Notes: generated by a model not told the origin, from the letters alone. DNA of 64,000 bases from Asterella californica (GCA_036924285.1 JAYKYS010000017.1:4755501-4819500), one strand, 5' to 3'. Positions 1 to 11,822 are shown, counted from the first letter of the stretch. Program-made: numbers and translations.

Positions 1-17
1 TCATTATAAAGAATACC

Positions 18-528
18 GTGCGCATATAAATCACTACACAACATATATCGTTGTCAAATCAATGACACATAAACACAATATACGTATGATGTCGTACATC
101 TACATAGTGTATCACAATCATTCTCTTAGCTGACAAGAGAATATTCTAATAATATATATTGAAATACCAGCCGATAATACAAAATCACTCTAGTCAAACC
201 AAACCCACTTTGCACATCAGAGAATCCAGGTTACGCTCACTCGGCTCATTTATCATAATCAAGAGCTTGAAAGCTCAACTCGTATGAAGTGAGACCTTCA
301 AGCACTAACCCACACTATATCGTCAAAGGAGTCCGAGCCAAGAATCTTTGCTAACAGCCTTAATGAGACTAGCTATCGTACACTCTGCTAACTAGCAGAG
401 CTTACACATGGTATGACATGCGTATATACATCTTTACACAACATATATTGTCGTCAAATCAACAACACAAACACAACATAAATTTGATGTCATACACCTA
501 ATCAAGTGTATCACAATCGTCTCCTTAA
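18..528. repeat. Imperfect direct repeat pair about 400 bp apart
   Basis: Positions about 18-130 and 417-528 are imperfect copies of each other, sharing ACACAACATATAT, GTCAAATCAA and AAGTGTATCACAATC-like blocks in the same order. They lie downstream of the PHD finger with respect to the minus-strand element, so they could be part of its 3' untranslated region or LTR. No gene is seen in 1-660. Confidence 0.5.
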
Positions 529-659
529 TTGACGTTTAGGTCCCTCTAATTCTAGATAACCATCTATCTCAACTAGATGATATGCACCTTTGTGGATGTT
601 AAGATCAAGAGGTTGGGAACTATATCGTCCCATCATTAGTCGCATGTCTGCAATCCATA

Positions 660-865
660 TCACGAGAAAGCTAAATCGGTTACCCCGCTATATACAACAT
701 GGACACATGCATCATCTTGGAGGAACTAGGTTGAGATGTGGATTCAAACGCGACATGCCATTCTCTCGAACAACCATCACACAATAACATATCAGTTGCT
801 CCATTAGCAGATCCACACAACATACATGTCTGACCATGTCCGATCCGAATCGCTGCACGTCTCAA
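660..865 (-). pseudogene. PHD finger at the end of a gypsy integrase
   Basis: The minus strand encodes a Cys4-His-Cys3 pattern typical of PHD fingers: CMLCGS, then LLCDGC, then EWH in one frame. After a one-base shift it continues with L-N-P-H-L, V-P-P and C-P-C-C. A stop falls where the conserved Trp of PHD fingers is expected. PHD fingers usually read histone H3 tails, so on an integrase this domain would plausibly steer integration to particular chromatin; that role is inference. It follows the integrase C-terminal region directly. A host PHD protein is unlikely because the upstream sequence is retroelement pol. Confidence 0.75.
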
Positions 866-1049
866 GCTTACTCACACTGTCGCTAAGCTTAGATCAACAA
901 TATCAACGATGTTTGAAAAATGTCATAACATACATTTAGACATATGATCATTCCAAACAACACCATCACGACCCTCTAACATGAAAACTCTAAAAGATAA
1001 TGCACATGTAAGATACAGTCATGCAGTAACATCCAATGTTGTCAATGCA

Positions 1050-2090
1050 ATCTGTTACAAATAAACATAATCGTTAGGATGGAACATGCGAATCGATGAC
1101 TGGTAACCTCTTCTATGGAAAGTTACATGTTGTAACTTATCTCGATGTTGAGCAATCGCTAAGTTCTTGAACTCCATAGGCATAACTATCAAAAATACCT
1201 CACCAACATGTCCAAATCATCAAGATCCAAAACCTCAGCAAAATCACAATGAACTGATCGTAGGTAAATCTTTTTCTCGATCATCTAGAAAAATATACGA
1301 TGAAAAAAATGTCAATGATGCTTGTATGTTAAATCAATGCAGCATAGCCAACCATAGTAATTTCAGATCTCAACCTCTTAAATGACCCTTCGCAAGTCAT
1401 ACTTGCACAATCCTCTCTTCACTATCTAGATGACTCTCTGTATCAAACCTCAAGATGATCTCGAGATGTCGTACAATGATCAATCAGCACCTGATCACAT
1501 ACGACATGAAACTCATCAAGAAATTTCCATCCTTTGGTCAGTTAGCACTTTATCTGGAGCACCAAAACGACTTAGCACACGATGAAGAAATGCATACATT
1601 GTTTTGTCACTCATCTTGTCTATAACATCACCAACTCATCTACTTGGGAAAGTGCTCCATCGTCATCAACACATACCGATGATGACATATCATCATCTAT
1701 AAAGATATCATAAAATCTGAACTTTAACGATAACCCAACCCCATAACTGATAAGGGGTGTAACTATGGAGTAGCATCACTGCATGATGCTCATATTCGAT
1801 CAAACTATACATCATCCAACGAATTGTTGCACGTTGTGTGCATACCACGCCATCGATATTATCCTTAAAGTAAATTGTACATGCACTTCATGGACATGCA
1901 CTAACTATGCTCTCTGCAATGGGTGTGGTACTCCACACATTTTTCATCCTCCCACACCTTAAGTATGTATGTCTCCTCTTGTTAGAACCTCTTGACTCAT
2001 TGGAAGACATGATCTCATTATTTGGCAGTACTGTGCTTATCATGAGGCTAGTACGAAGATACCCCAGAAGAGTCTTAAACCTCTCGCTGA
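1050..2090 (-). pseudogene. Ty3/gypsy integrase remnant
   Basis: Minus-strand fragments in several frames follow the order of a gypsy integrase. First comes a zinc-binding segment ending in YRWRGM (about 1850). Next is a GYR-S-DF block and an EHFPK block (about 1740-1660), where the expected Trp codons are now TAG. Then come the RFGAPDKVLTDQ block (about 1590-1560) and a DHCTTSRDH block (about 1480). The C-terminal part has AIAQHRDKL and NDYVYL (about 1170-1060). Integrase inserts the cDNA copy into the genome. This copy is dead: there are many frameshifts, and stops derive from Trp and Gln codons. Confidence 0.7.
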
Positions 2091-2295
2091 TCAATCACAA
2101 CATCTCCACCCTCGTGGTCTAAGGAGTCATCATCTACTCTCTAACATGCGAGGGAATACAACATGAATCTCCAAAGTCAATATACACAAAAGGATAAACG
2201 CATGCGCACCCCACACTACCATCTGATCTGTCTCATCATGCCTATGAATTCTTTTTACATCTCGTTGTCTCATACATGAGTGTTCACTCAAACCA

Positions 2296-5200
2296 TGTGG
2301 TGCCCACAAATTACAAGATGCACGAATTTTTAAAATTTTTGAGATTAATAACTTGTTTGTATAACTGAAGAAGCGTTGTTACTTAAGGTTACGTCTTCCT
2401 TAACAGGAAGATGATCTTAAGAGCTGTTTGTAATAAGAAGTTGACTTCTTCGGAAGACGACCGTCTTCGGAAGAGCGTCTTCTCAGTTGCATCTTCAGAA
2501 GACGAGAAGACGGCGGAAGATGAGAAGACGACGAAAGACACCTGTCTTCCGGAAGACAGCGACCGCGAAGGCCTAACCACGAGTTTTCGGGTAAGACAGT
2601 AGGTGTACCTACTGGGTCGCACCGAATAGGTAGGTAGGTCGGGGAAGACACCTAAGGTCGAAAACCCCTAATCTGCGGGGAAGATGCACAGGAAGCACAT
2701 TAGGCGCATTCCAACTTCCCGCAGCACAGCGCGCTTGAGAAGATCGATTGGAGAGAGTGAGCTTCGCAAGTGAGCTTTGAGAGAGAAATCGAGTGAGGAC
2801 ATCGAGGTAAGAGAGAATCAGTTGGCAGCTAGGCGAAGGGCGAGACCGAATTGCTGGAGCACAAACGGCAGAGAGCGAAGGTGTTTTTGTGAGCTCCCGA
2901 GAAGCTGACATTGGAGAGTAGCAAGTAGAATCGAAGGTGGAATCGAGACGTGACCAGAAATTGATAGCAGGCGCAGTCGTGAGGAGTCGCATTGGAGCTA
3001 GGACCCGAGCCAAGAAGCGCACGGAGGTCGAAGGCAACTCGGGGAGCCGAAGAAGACTGTAGAGGTTCTTCCCCACGTTCTTTCCCCTTCCCACTTCTTC
3101 TCGCCTTTGTCTGGTATTCCCCGCGCTTCCTTGGTTGTGTGCAGGCAGCCTGATCGATAACCCCACCCCCTCCCCCATTCTTTCTATTGAGACATTGGGC
3201 GCAGAAGCGCTGCCCAATTTCTGTCAGACATCTTCTTGTTTCTTCCCGAGTTCAATTCGAGCTTCCCTACTCCTAGCCCTCAAATTGGAGATCCCAACTA
3301 TCAATTTTCCTACCCTACTACCTCTCTATCCCCGAAACCTGGAACAGAAGACGATTCGGAAGATGGGAACATCTTCGGAAGACGCTTCTTAAACTTGACT
3401 GTCTTCGGAAGACTGTCTTCGAAAGAATGTCTTCGGAAGTTGACTGAACACAATTCGCATCAAGAGTGGATTTGTGTTGCTTTGTGTTAAGAGAGGCTTG
3501 GTACGAATCCTGAGTGGTGTGGTGAGTTGTTTTGTTATTTCGAGAAGTTGGAAGTCGGGAACTAGGCCTGTGCCTCCCGATCCTCCAAGCTTCTCAACTC
3601 CACATCTTCTTAGAGAGACTAGAAGACTGAAAGGCTGGCAAAATGACCGAGAAGACGTGAGGGTCCATTCGGGTCTCTTCTGTCCGACCCATAGCAGCCA
3701 TTCCTTCTTCTTCCCAAACTTAGAAGAGAGTCGTGAGAATACTTGCTGGTAGAATCTGGAGAGAATGGTCGAGGGTCATGTCTTCCCACCGAGCAGCAAG
3801 CTTCTTCTGAGTGCGTATGAGAGGTAAGAAGTCAGAAGAACAGAGTGCAATTGTCTTGAGTCTGTTGTGAGGATAGATTGCGCGTAGGAAGACGAAGATA
3901 GGAGAGATCAGTGAAGGGAAGTCTGACTTCGGGAAGTCTTCCGAGAAAGACATTGAATCGAAAGCTATCCCGAGTGTCTTCCCAGAGGCCACTGTCACCG
4001 CAGGAGCCCGCAACCATCTTCTGAACTGTCATGCACTTATGTTTCACGAATCTTGTATCTTCTGATAGGAAGTAGGATGTAATGCAAGGTGAGTTGTCTT
4101 CTTGGTAATCCATGCGAGGCCTTGCTTAGATAGGATTGGTTAGATATAGCTCGGAAGACGAGAGCTATCTAGGAAGTACTGTTAGAATCCCGGAAGACGG
4201 AGTAGCTGTCTTCTGGAAGACTAGGTTCGTCTTCTGAGAAGTAGAAGCTAAACTGTGGGCACTTGGGAAGGACTGAGCCTTCAACTCATAGTAAGTGCTT
4301 GTGGCTTAGTGCAACAGATCTTCCAGCATGACGATGCATCTGCGAGGCTTGGTGTTACCAGCGGCAGAATTGGCCGAGGCCACTCCTTTCCTCAAGGAGT
4401 TGGGTCTCGACTTCTTCCTGTGGGATTGAAACCTCGCAGATCAAGGACTTCTGGAGGAGGTGTGGGCAGCGTTGCCACCTCGTAACCGTGTACCTGCAAC
4501 AGCAGGAGTAGCTCGAGGAAGACCATCTTCCTGGACTGAAGACTGGTGGCGCAAGGCGTTTCACAGGCCTGAATCCGAGAACCGAGGATATTGGTACGAG
4601 AAGAAGATCTTGCCTAGGATCGTGAGTTCGTGGCATGTGCCTGGGAGCACCACCTGCCTTTTCGTGGAAGACAGGCAGGGGAGGAACGGTTGGAAGATAG
4701 AATCTTACCGGGAGCCGAAGAAGCGACTTTTGACGAAGTTGTTTCTGCATCTTTTCCCCAAGAGGAAAGCACAGAAGACAAGGTACTTAGGAGATCAAGA
4801 CGTGGAGTTCCTGAAATCAGTGTGGGATGACAGAACGCCCATCTACTGGGGCGCGTACATCCACAACTATGTACAGACGGAGCTAGCATACTTGGGTACT
4901 CCGGCGGGAGGACACTTGACGCCCTTCCTCTGCTACTTGTATGTAGCCATGAGGGATCTTAAGGAAGATCAGCTGGCAGGATATGGACCAACGGTGCGAC
5001 AGGAGATGAAGGAGGAGACCTCGGAAGATGATGACCGAACGGCAGCCGCAACGCCCCCTCCCACTCTGATGCCACAGCTGAGACCCGGCTCTCACCAGAA
5101 GACGAGTCTAGTGGGTCAGAAGACGCCACGCCACTGAGGAAGATGGGTCCCAGAAGTGTACCGAGGACACCCATCTCCCTCATTCATTCAGGATCGGAGT

Positions 5201-8200
5201 CCGACTCGGAAGAAGACCTGCTGAGTATCCGATCAGAGCAGAAGACTGCTTCTGCAACGCCTGGGAGTCTTCCGAAGACTCCAGAAGACGAAGGATGGAT
5301 GGGCGCTCCTGCTGCGATGCGAGGAAACGCAAAGAAGAGAGCCGCTCCTACCATGAGGAGTCTTCCACCCCGGAAGATGAGAAGAGTAGCTTCTTCTCAT
5401 GAGCAGAAGATGAAGGTCGTAGTGGTGGAAGAGGCTTCCTTGCCTCTGGAAGACAAAGTCGACACTGCGGAGTGAGTGGTGGAGATGAACTTATCTTCCG
5501 CAGGAAGACAACTGGAGGAGTTCAGCGCCTACTTCCAGAAGGAGATCCAGTCAGCTATGGAGCTGCTGGAGAAGAGAGCGAAGGCACAGGAGAGGCCCTT
5601 GCAACCTGGGTTTGGCCTGCGCACCTTGCTGCGACAGGAGGAAGACCAGAAGAAGACGGAGTCGCTGGAAGCTAGTCACCGCACCGTGGAGAAGCTCGCA
5701 GCAAGATACAAGGTGGAAGCAGCCGCTTCTGCCAAGGAATCGATACAACTTCGGAAGAGCAACCAGGAGTTGCAGGCGCGGGTGCAGCTGCGCAATCAGG
5801 AAGTCACCCGAGTGCGGGAGAAGATCACCGCCCTCGCAGAAGAGCAGACCATATGGAAGACGCAGCGAGAAGCCGCGGAAGCGCGAGCTGTAGTTGAGAA
5901 GACGCAGCGGGAAGCAGCAAAGACCCGTGCACAGAAGATGTTGGCACAGTTGATGGAAGCGCTTCGGAAGAAGTTCAACTACACCGCAGGTAGGAAATTA
6001 CTTACCTTAGCTAGAGGATGGGACAGCGAGTCCAAAGCGATGTTGGTGGAATGCCGGGAGAGCATGTTCAAGTACTTGGATCGACAGATAGAAGGAGTGA
6101 AGACACTCTATGATCTTCCCTCGCTTCCGACACCTGCAACCGCATCTTCCCACGCTCCAGCACCCTCGACTGGATCCGGAATGGAGAAGGAGGAGTTCGA
6201 TCTCGCTGTGCACTTGGTGGTGACAGCGTTGGAAGCCGAGAAGACTCCAGAAGACGCCCCGGAAGACAAGATATCTTCTGGAAGACAGGAAGACGAGCCG
6301 TCTTCCCAGGTATTTCGCGTGGAGGAAGCGACTTCCCCGGATCCCTATGAGGTCCCCATGGTCCCTAGTCCCGCACCCGTGCCTCAGAAGACGGAAGAAG
6401 CACCGGTCGACTCCGCTTCCCAGAAGACGCTTCTGTCTTCTGAAACAGAAGCCGAAGCTGAGGAAGACGCAGCAGCACCGACAGCAGAGCCAGCCAAGGA
6501 CGATGAGGAGGAAGCCACCTCAGTGACACCCGAGGTAACTGCAGGGCTTTCTAGCTTATCAGAAGCCGCGTTAGGAGCTCCGATAGGAGCAGATCAGGTA
6601 GAGATTACCTCCGTGCAATCTGAGTAATTAGTAACTCCATTGACAATTCTAAATATAGTAGGATCGAACATGCTATCTTAAGGGTGGCAGTTTTTCCATG
6701 TAATATTAGTTAGGATACCATGTGGCAGCATAGGTAGCGTAGGAAGGACAAGGTGGATGACCAATTCGGGCAGGGGAACCGCTTGCATGTGAGGTGACAA
6801 CCTCCTGTCAGCGTCTCTCTCTCCCTGGTGGTCGTTTCCCTTGGTTCTCATGGCAGCAACATAAGTAGGATCGCAGAGTAGGAGATAGGGTTCTGCCTGT
6901 TCTGCCCGTTCTAAAAAGTTCAGTAGTCAATTCTATGGAGCAGGCAGACTAGACACATTAGAGAGAAGACACCTGATAGATAGTTCTTCGCACTACACCC
7001 GTTGTTGGAAACATACGAATAGTCTTGGAATACACAGGAGGGGTCTGCATACTCGTATCCGCAATGGTTCGAAGATGTAGATAGAAGTAGTGGACAGTCT
7101 AGGAACAGGGAACGGCATCCTCGTGCAGTCTTGTTAGCTAGGCTGGTGTGTCGAGGAGTAGACGAATGAAGTAGAGAGAGCGAGCTTCCCAATGCCATTG
7201 TGACTTCTTCTCGGGGAATAGATTGTGGATTTGAGTGCAGAAACTTTGCTCATGTCTTCTGGATGGTGGGTTCCTTGAATTCGCTCCCAATTGTGCATGG
7301 GAAGTGTTCTTCTTGAGTGGCGGTGACAGTCAGCAGTTGTGGAAGTGTAGCTTGGCTCGTTCAGTAGAGCACTTGGGATCTACGTACGAACGGTCTTATG
7401 GGTAAAGGATCCCATAAGACAGAGTAGTCAGAGCAGCGAAGTGAAGAAGAAAGAAGCCTTCTTCCCACAGCAGAAGACGACATCCTCGAGTAGAAGACGG
7501 TGCAACAGTACTCACGTTTGTTGTCTTCCTCCCCAAACTATTACAAGCAGGGATGGCTTGTTAGTCAGGATCCGGACTAGAAGCCTATCGGAATCTTAAT
7601 TGTCTCTTTTCATCTTGTTTTCTCTTGTTTGGATTTTCTTATCTTCCCCATCTTCTCCCATCTTCTTATCTTCTTCTAGTGAGCTTCCGAGACTTCTATT
7701 GAGCTTCCGTGAAGGTGAATGTCGTTGTAGTGCTGCAGGAAGACCATTTCCGTAGGCAGAAGCCTGGGAAGACTACAGGGGGCATACACCCTGTGATTAA
7801 TCTAACTCGTTGGGATGTGAGTGTGAGAATAAGGTGTAACGACCGTTGCTAGTCAACTTCTGCGAAGCCGGACAGCCTTCTGGAGGTGTGAAAAGACGAG
7901 CTGAACCTCCAGAAGACGAGAATCGCTTCGGGAAGACGGTATCGAGAAGATCGGAAAAAGCAACCTGGAAGCAGGAAGATCGTCTTCCCGAGCTTCTCTG
8001 TGAATAGTTGTGTGATATTTTAGTTAGTAGTTGTTTGGGCAATTCTAGAGCACCATTTGGCGTGTTTGGAAGATGTGTGGTTTTGTGTGGTTTTGTGAGA
8101 AGATGGGATTTCTAGACAAAACCCGTGTCTTTGTGTGTTTGAACAGATCTTAGAACTTAGAGCAGCGTTACTTGTGCAAATCCTATGTGGGAACGATATC

Positions 8201-8243
8201 TTGTATACTAAATGGGCAAAAGGAGAAATCCTGCGTCACTACA
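2296..8243 (+). mobile_element. Giant solo LTR, copy A (5.9 kb)
   Basis: The unit starts TGTGGTGCCCAC and ends GCGTCACTACA, with the TG...CA ends of an LTR. It is flanked by a perfect 5-bp duplication, AACCA, at 2291-2295 and 8244-8248. The same unit recurs at 11823-17728 and, followed by a primer site and gag-pol, at 55005-60248, which proves it is the LTR of a Ty3/gypsy element. Only one LTR and no internal region is present, as expected after LTR-LTR recombination. It holds a long gene at 4328-6627, a GTCTTC/GAAGAC-rich leader (about 2390-4250) and a 1.6-kb tail. At 5,948 bp it is near the upper end of known LTR lengths. Confidence 0.92.
4328..6627 (+). pseudogene. LTR-resident coiled-coil gene, copy A
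   Basis: I do not recognise the function. The start is ATG 4328, the same position as in the other two LTR copies. Residues 1-240 form a conserved domain with motifs RGLVLPAAEL, TTCLFVEDRQGRN, SYREPKKRLL and YLGTPAGGHLTPFLCYLY. An acidic, Ser/Glu/Asp-rich linker follows. Then comes a long coiled coil beginning EFSAYFQKEI (5518) and rich in Gln, Glu, Arg and Lys, a block TAGRKLLTLARGWD (about 5985), and an acidic Pro/Glu tail ending at 6627. Three lesions are visible: a TGG-to-TGA stop at 4427-4429, a 19-bp loss near 5108 relative to copies B and C, and a TGA at 5473-5475. Without them the protein would be about 770 residues. Confidence 0.8.
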
Positions 8244-8248
8244 AACCA

Positions 8249-8350
8249 TTTACATCATTGTTCACCACCCAAGTCTATGTACTACATAGAAGTAAAACTC
8301 TTGCAAAATCAAAGCCCATCGTGCAAGCTTTTTTGTAAGCTTGTCAGACT
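8249..8350 (-). pseudogene. End of gypsy RNase H domain
   Basis: The minus strand reads LARWALILQEF then VVHRLG, matching the closing segment of gypsy RNase H, where the conserved arrangement is a Leu-Arg-Trp stretch followed by His-Arg-x-Gly. The reading continues across the solo LTR into 2295 and below. It belongs to the PHD-type element. Stops follow immediately, so it is not functional. Confidence 0.65.
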
Positions 8351-8509
8351 CCATTAATGACTTGAGTGATTAATGATGAATGATGAGATTGAAGGGTCAA
8401 CTCTCAATTTCTCAAACAAGTAACATCTGGAAACTTAACAACGACATTCTTAAACCCAATTAGTAAAAATTGTCACTGATATTAAACAATCTTTGTCATG
8501 AGAGTCAAC

Positions 8510-8875
8510 CCTCAAAATGTTATCTTGACCTTGTCATCCTCTCTGGTCAGCAATTGATGATACCTTGCTCGAAGATCCAACAAATTGAAGACTTTTGTCC
8601 ATCCAGTTGCATCAAAGATCTCCTTAAGCATGACATAATTATCGAACTTCATCTGTCGATTGATATGACGATAATCTCTCGTCTATTGTGTAGTTGTCAT
8701 ACACATTCTTCTTGATTAACATAATTGTGACAGACACATTTCTCCATGCGATATCTCCACCAATCCAACCTCTACCAAGTCTTGAGTCTTACTCTAGATT
8801 AAGACTATCTCTTTACCATTGTACTTGTAAAGACGTCAAAAGATTGGTGTATCTATAGTGAACTCGATCTATATA
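8510..8875 (-). pseudogene. Ty3/gypsy reverse transcriptase remnant
   Basis: Minus-strand frames give IEFTIDTP (about 8865), a GLVEISHG block, a CMTTT-DYRHIN block corresponding to the C-V-D-Y-R motif, EIFDATGWTKVFNLLDLRA and YHQLLTREDDKVKITF (ending near 8510). These follow the order of reverse transcriptase from the primer-grip side up to just before the Met-Pro-Phe-Gly-Leu region. The catalytic Tyr-x-Asp-Asp part is missing; RNase H follows within about 150 bp, so a deletion is likely. Frame changes and stops make it non-functional. Confidence 0.7.
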
Positions 8876-9059
8876 CCATGATCCTCCAAGGTACCCAAAT
8901 CTTTCATACTATTGTTCTTCTGAACCACCCCTGCAGTACGAGTGGTAAGCTACACATGCACTTTCGTCACATCTCATGACTTCCATGGATGACGATCTCT
9001 AAGTGCATCACCCTCATCCTTTTCCGCTAACGTCTAAAAAGACAAAGATATAAGTATCA

Positions 9060-9507
9060 CCAAGCGCAAGCAGTAATATTCGTCGATCACATCCGACGAT
9101 GCTCAACCAATCCAAGCATAACAATCTAAGTCAAGTAGTTTATGCTTGATCTAATATCCGATGACGTGAGATCTACGACATTAAATGTACTATCATTATA
9201 TCCTATAAGAAGTTCCATAGTTTGCACTCTCATCGCTGTTGGACTCCACCAACTTCTATATTTGAGCATCACACACAAGCATAGACCTCCCTCTCTATAA
9301 GCATAGACAATCAGACAACATAACGACGTTGGTAATACTACTCTAGATTGTCCTACAAGTTCACCATTGTCATGGATGAACAATCTATGACTTGAGATCA
9401 TTGCATAACATCTAGGATGTTATCCACCACAAGGTGTGATGGTCATTGAACTCCATCATATGCATGCTTTAGTACCACTCAAGATATCAAATTCATCCAT
9501 CACAAAT
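9060..9507 (-). other. Probable protease/linker part of the PHD-type gypsy element
   Basis: This stretch lies immediately upstream of the reverse transcriptase remnant on the minus strand, where a protease is expected. A 91-codon open stretch (9401-9126) contains NGELVGQSRVVLP and VVDLTSSD, which only loosely resemble the flap and closing part of retropepsins. No clear Asp-Thr/Ser-Gly motif is visible. Low confidence. Confidence 0.3.
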
Positions 9508-9741
9508 TGTTGATATAGTCCCAAGCTCTAGTAGATCGACGGCTAATATTAGCTGGAGTGGTTAAGATAGTTACTTATAGTTAGTTAGAGGGCTAATCCA
9601 TCATTAAGGTTTCTTTTATACTCACCTCCACTAAATATACATGGAGAGGCGAAGTCTCTCTCTTCTCATTCCTATTTTACTTCTTTGTCTACTCGCTCTC
9701 TCTTCTTGGAGTGTCTTCCTAGAAGTATCGATCTTTCTACA
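9508..9741 (+). repeat. 5' LTR of the copia element (234 bp)
   Basis: It starts TGTTGATATAGTCCC and ends CTTTCTACA. The same start appears at 23594 and 42813, and the same end at 43049 and 49368. It contains a TATACATGGAGAGGC promoter-like stretch (about 9635) shared by all copies. Confidence 0.88.
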
Positions 9742-9755
9742 TGATATCATAGCAG
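9742..9755 (+). other. Copia primer-binding site, Met-tRNA type (mutated)
   Basis: TGATATCATAGCAG follows the LTR end directly. The sister copy at 43050 has TGGTATCAAAGTAG, close to the TGGTATCAGAGC primer site complementary to initiator Met-tRNA in plant copia elements. Two bases are changed here. Confidence 0.75.
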
Positions 9756-10329
9756 TAGAGAGCGTGTGTTCTTTGCTGATGAGCAAGATGGAGTTTGTGC
9801 ATAGAGAAGTACAGGAAAGAGCAGCTGGAGCTGTGTCTGATGTTGAGCACTATCCTGCTGATGCGTTCGCTTGAGACAAAATTATTTTTTTCACTATCTG
9901 AAACTTTTAACACGATTTCGGAGACCTAGACGATTTTCTCTCGCTGAAATCTGTCAATCAGCCTTTATAAGGCTATCTTGTTTAGAAAGTGCAAATTGTA
10001 TACTCGGTCAAGTTTCAGCCGATTTGGAGATTTCCAGCAGCAGATTTTCAAATGGGTCTTTTTCGACCAAAACGAAAGCTTTAGAATTTGAGTCCAAAAC
10101 AAATACTGGTCCGATTAAGATGGGACCGCTCCTGACACCCTAACACCTTGTTTTGTACACCTATAGTTTGTGGACATGTTCTTTCTTCATTCTCGCTCGA
10201 GAGGAGTGTGCGAGTTGACGTTGTTGTGACTTGTGACGAACTCTTGATCGTGAGGTGTGGGCGGATGAGTTTCATGGAGGTTCTGTGAGGTTTTACAGTA
10301 CAGAATAATGCGATCTCTCAATTGCAGCT

Positions 10330-11220
10330 ATGGCGGAGTTTGTGTCTTTGATCACTAGAGAGAAACTCGACACGGCAACTACAAAGTGTGGAAGTTTCGA
10401 ATGATGACCTTCTTGCAAAGACAATATCTTATCTTTGAGGAGGAGAAAGCGCCTGATGTACCCATTTCTGACAAAAATTCAAGGAGTGGAAGAAACGATC
10501 ATACCAGACAATTCACTACATCGCACTGACAATTTCAGCATCGATGATCGATCACATCCAGGATTGTGATACGCTCAAGAAAGCTTAAGATGCAATAGCG
10601 TGTATATTTCAATCAAGAACAGAGGTGTAGAAGCTACAATTGCTGTAGCAGTTCAACCTATGAAGAAGGGGTCGATGTGCATCAAAATGACTATGTGAAC
10701 CATCTCAAACAACTCGTAGATCAATTATCTTTCGTCAATGTCAAGATTCATCTCATTGTCTTGATCAGGACCACATTGCAAGGACTACCTGCTAAGTACA
10801 AGCAGTTCATTACTTCAATTTTGACTAGAGAACGCCTTCCGCGGTTTGATGAACTTGTTCTTATGATGTTAGGAAAGAAGGTGCACATACTAAGAAGTAC
10901 TACTTCTGTGAGTCAGCAAGAATTTGTCTATTTTGTAAGTTCTGGGAGATCTCGAGGTAAGGTCGTAGAAAAGACGTTGAAGTGGACGAGATCACGAACA
11001 ACAACAGCAGTCGCAGCAGCAGCAGAACCAGCAATAAGTTTGTTCTTTCAACAATCAAAGACGTATGTCTGGTTCCTGCAACTACTGCAAGAAGCAAGGC
11101 CACAATGCAAATCAATGCTACAAGCGACAGAACAAGCAAAGACAACACGACAACAACACCCAGCAAGGTAACAACAACCAGTAAGGCTATGCAGTAACTG
11201 AGCAAGTATATTCGAAACAG
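10330..11220 (+). pseudogene. Copia gag with zinc knuckle
   Basis: Starting at ATG 10330 the reading gives MAEFVSL, then after a shift YKVWKFRMMTFLQRQ, the usual opening of copia gag. The middle part (about 10677-10950) contains a segment typical of the UBN2/gag capsid region. A Cys-x2-Cys-x4-His-x4-Cys zinc knuckle, CNYCKKQGHNANQC, is at 11078-11118 and would bind RNA in the particle. Several frameshifts and stops are present. The sister copy at 33330-34050 on the minus strand has the same layout. Confidence 0.75.
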
Positions 11221-11817
11221 TTGCTGATTACAACACATAAGAGTTATACGACTTTCGAACCGCACACTGACTAGGTGATCGACTCTAGCGTCACCAATCA
11301 CATGACTTAACATCAGGAGTGGTTCAATTCACTCGAGTCTGTGGAGACTCCTCAGTTCATGATGATAGACAATGACACCAAGCACTAGATCCAGCACAGG
11401 GGTAACATTCCGCTTGACATTCCTGCTTCAACGTTTACTAGTATATGGAATGTCTTGCATGTATCCACATTGACTAGAAACTTTATATATAGGATAGTTG
11501 ATAGAGCAGGGTCTGCAAGTGCGCTTCAATAAAGATGGATGCTTTATTGAAGATTCTAATAGCACTGTCATAGCTCGAGGTAGCAAGAGTGATAGGCTGT
11601 TTAAACTAGATGCCTCTGCGCCTAAGTTACATGCTGCTATGTATGGACAGAGTGGTCCAATAGTGTCTGATATTGACATCTAGCACAAGTGAATTGGGCA
11701 CATGAACTTCCAGAGGCTGAAAAGTCTCCCGAGTTTTGACTTGGTTACAAGTCGGCTCAAATTCAAATTCAGTGAGCCCACTCGAATCTGTGCAACATGT
11801 TAGTTCGATCAGGTAGC
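11221..11817 (+). pseudogene. Copia protease and pre-integrase segment
   Basis: After the knuckle comes a retropepsin-like site, VIDSSVTNHMT (about 11276-11308). The sister copy reads WMIDSGTTSHMTSH, so the catalytic Asp-Ser-Gly has become Asp-Ser-Ser here. Residues like IEQGLQVRFNKDGCFIED and IGHMNFQRLKSL (11498-11730) are the pre-integrase linker. The frame then stops at the solo LTR insertion and resumes at 17734. Confidence 0.7.
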
Positions 11818-11822
11818 AGAGC

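Larger units (their letters stand above)
1..9507 (-). mobile_element. Decayed Ty3/gypsy element, PHD-finger type, split by a solo LTR
   Basis: Reading the minus strand from 9507 down to 1, and skipping the solo LTR at 2296-8243, gives pol domains in normal Ty3/gypsy order: reverse transcriptase (about 8875-8510), the end of RNase H (8350-8249), the integrase zinc-binding and core region (about 2090-1400), the integrase C-terminal region (about 1190-1050) and a PHD finger (865-660). RNase H is continuous across the insertion once one copy of the 5-bp target duplication is removed. Frames are broken throughout by stops and indels. The upstream side ends at the copia insertion at 9508; gag may continue beyond 25029. 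Family resemblance is from memory of pol motifs; the domain order is seen here. Confidence 0.75.

Noticed and set aside
680..865. Host PHD-finger gene
   Set aside because: The upstream sequence on the same strand is gypsy integrase in the expected order, so the domain is part of the retroelement.
2609..3217. A 202-codon minus-strand open frame in the LTR leader, with shorter ones at 12391-12738 and 55698-55919
   Set aside because: The antisense frames start similarly but shift frame between copies and differ in length, so the protein is not conserved. Best explained by GC-rich leader composition.
4328..6627. The long LTR gene taken as a host gene captured by the repeat
   Set aside because: The same gene sits at the same place in all three LTR copies, and one copy is attached to primer site and gag-pol. 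It belongs to the element.
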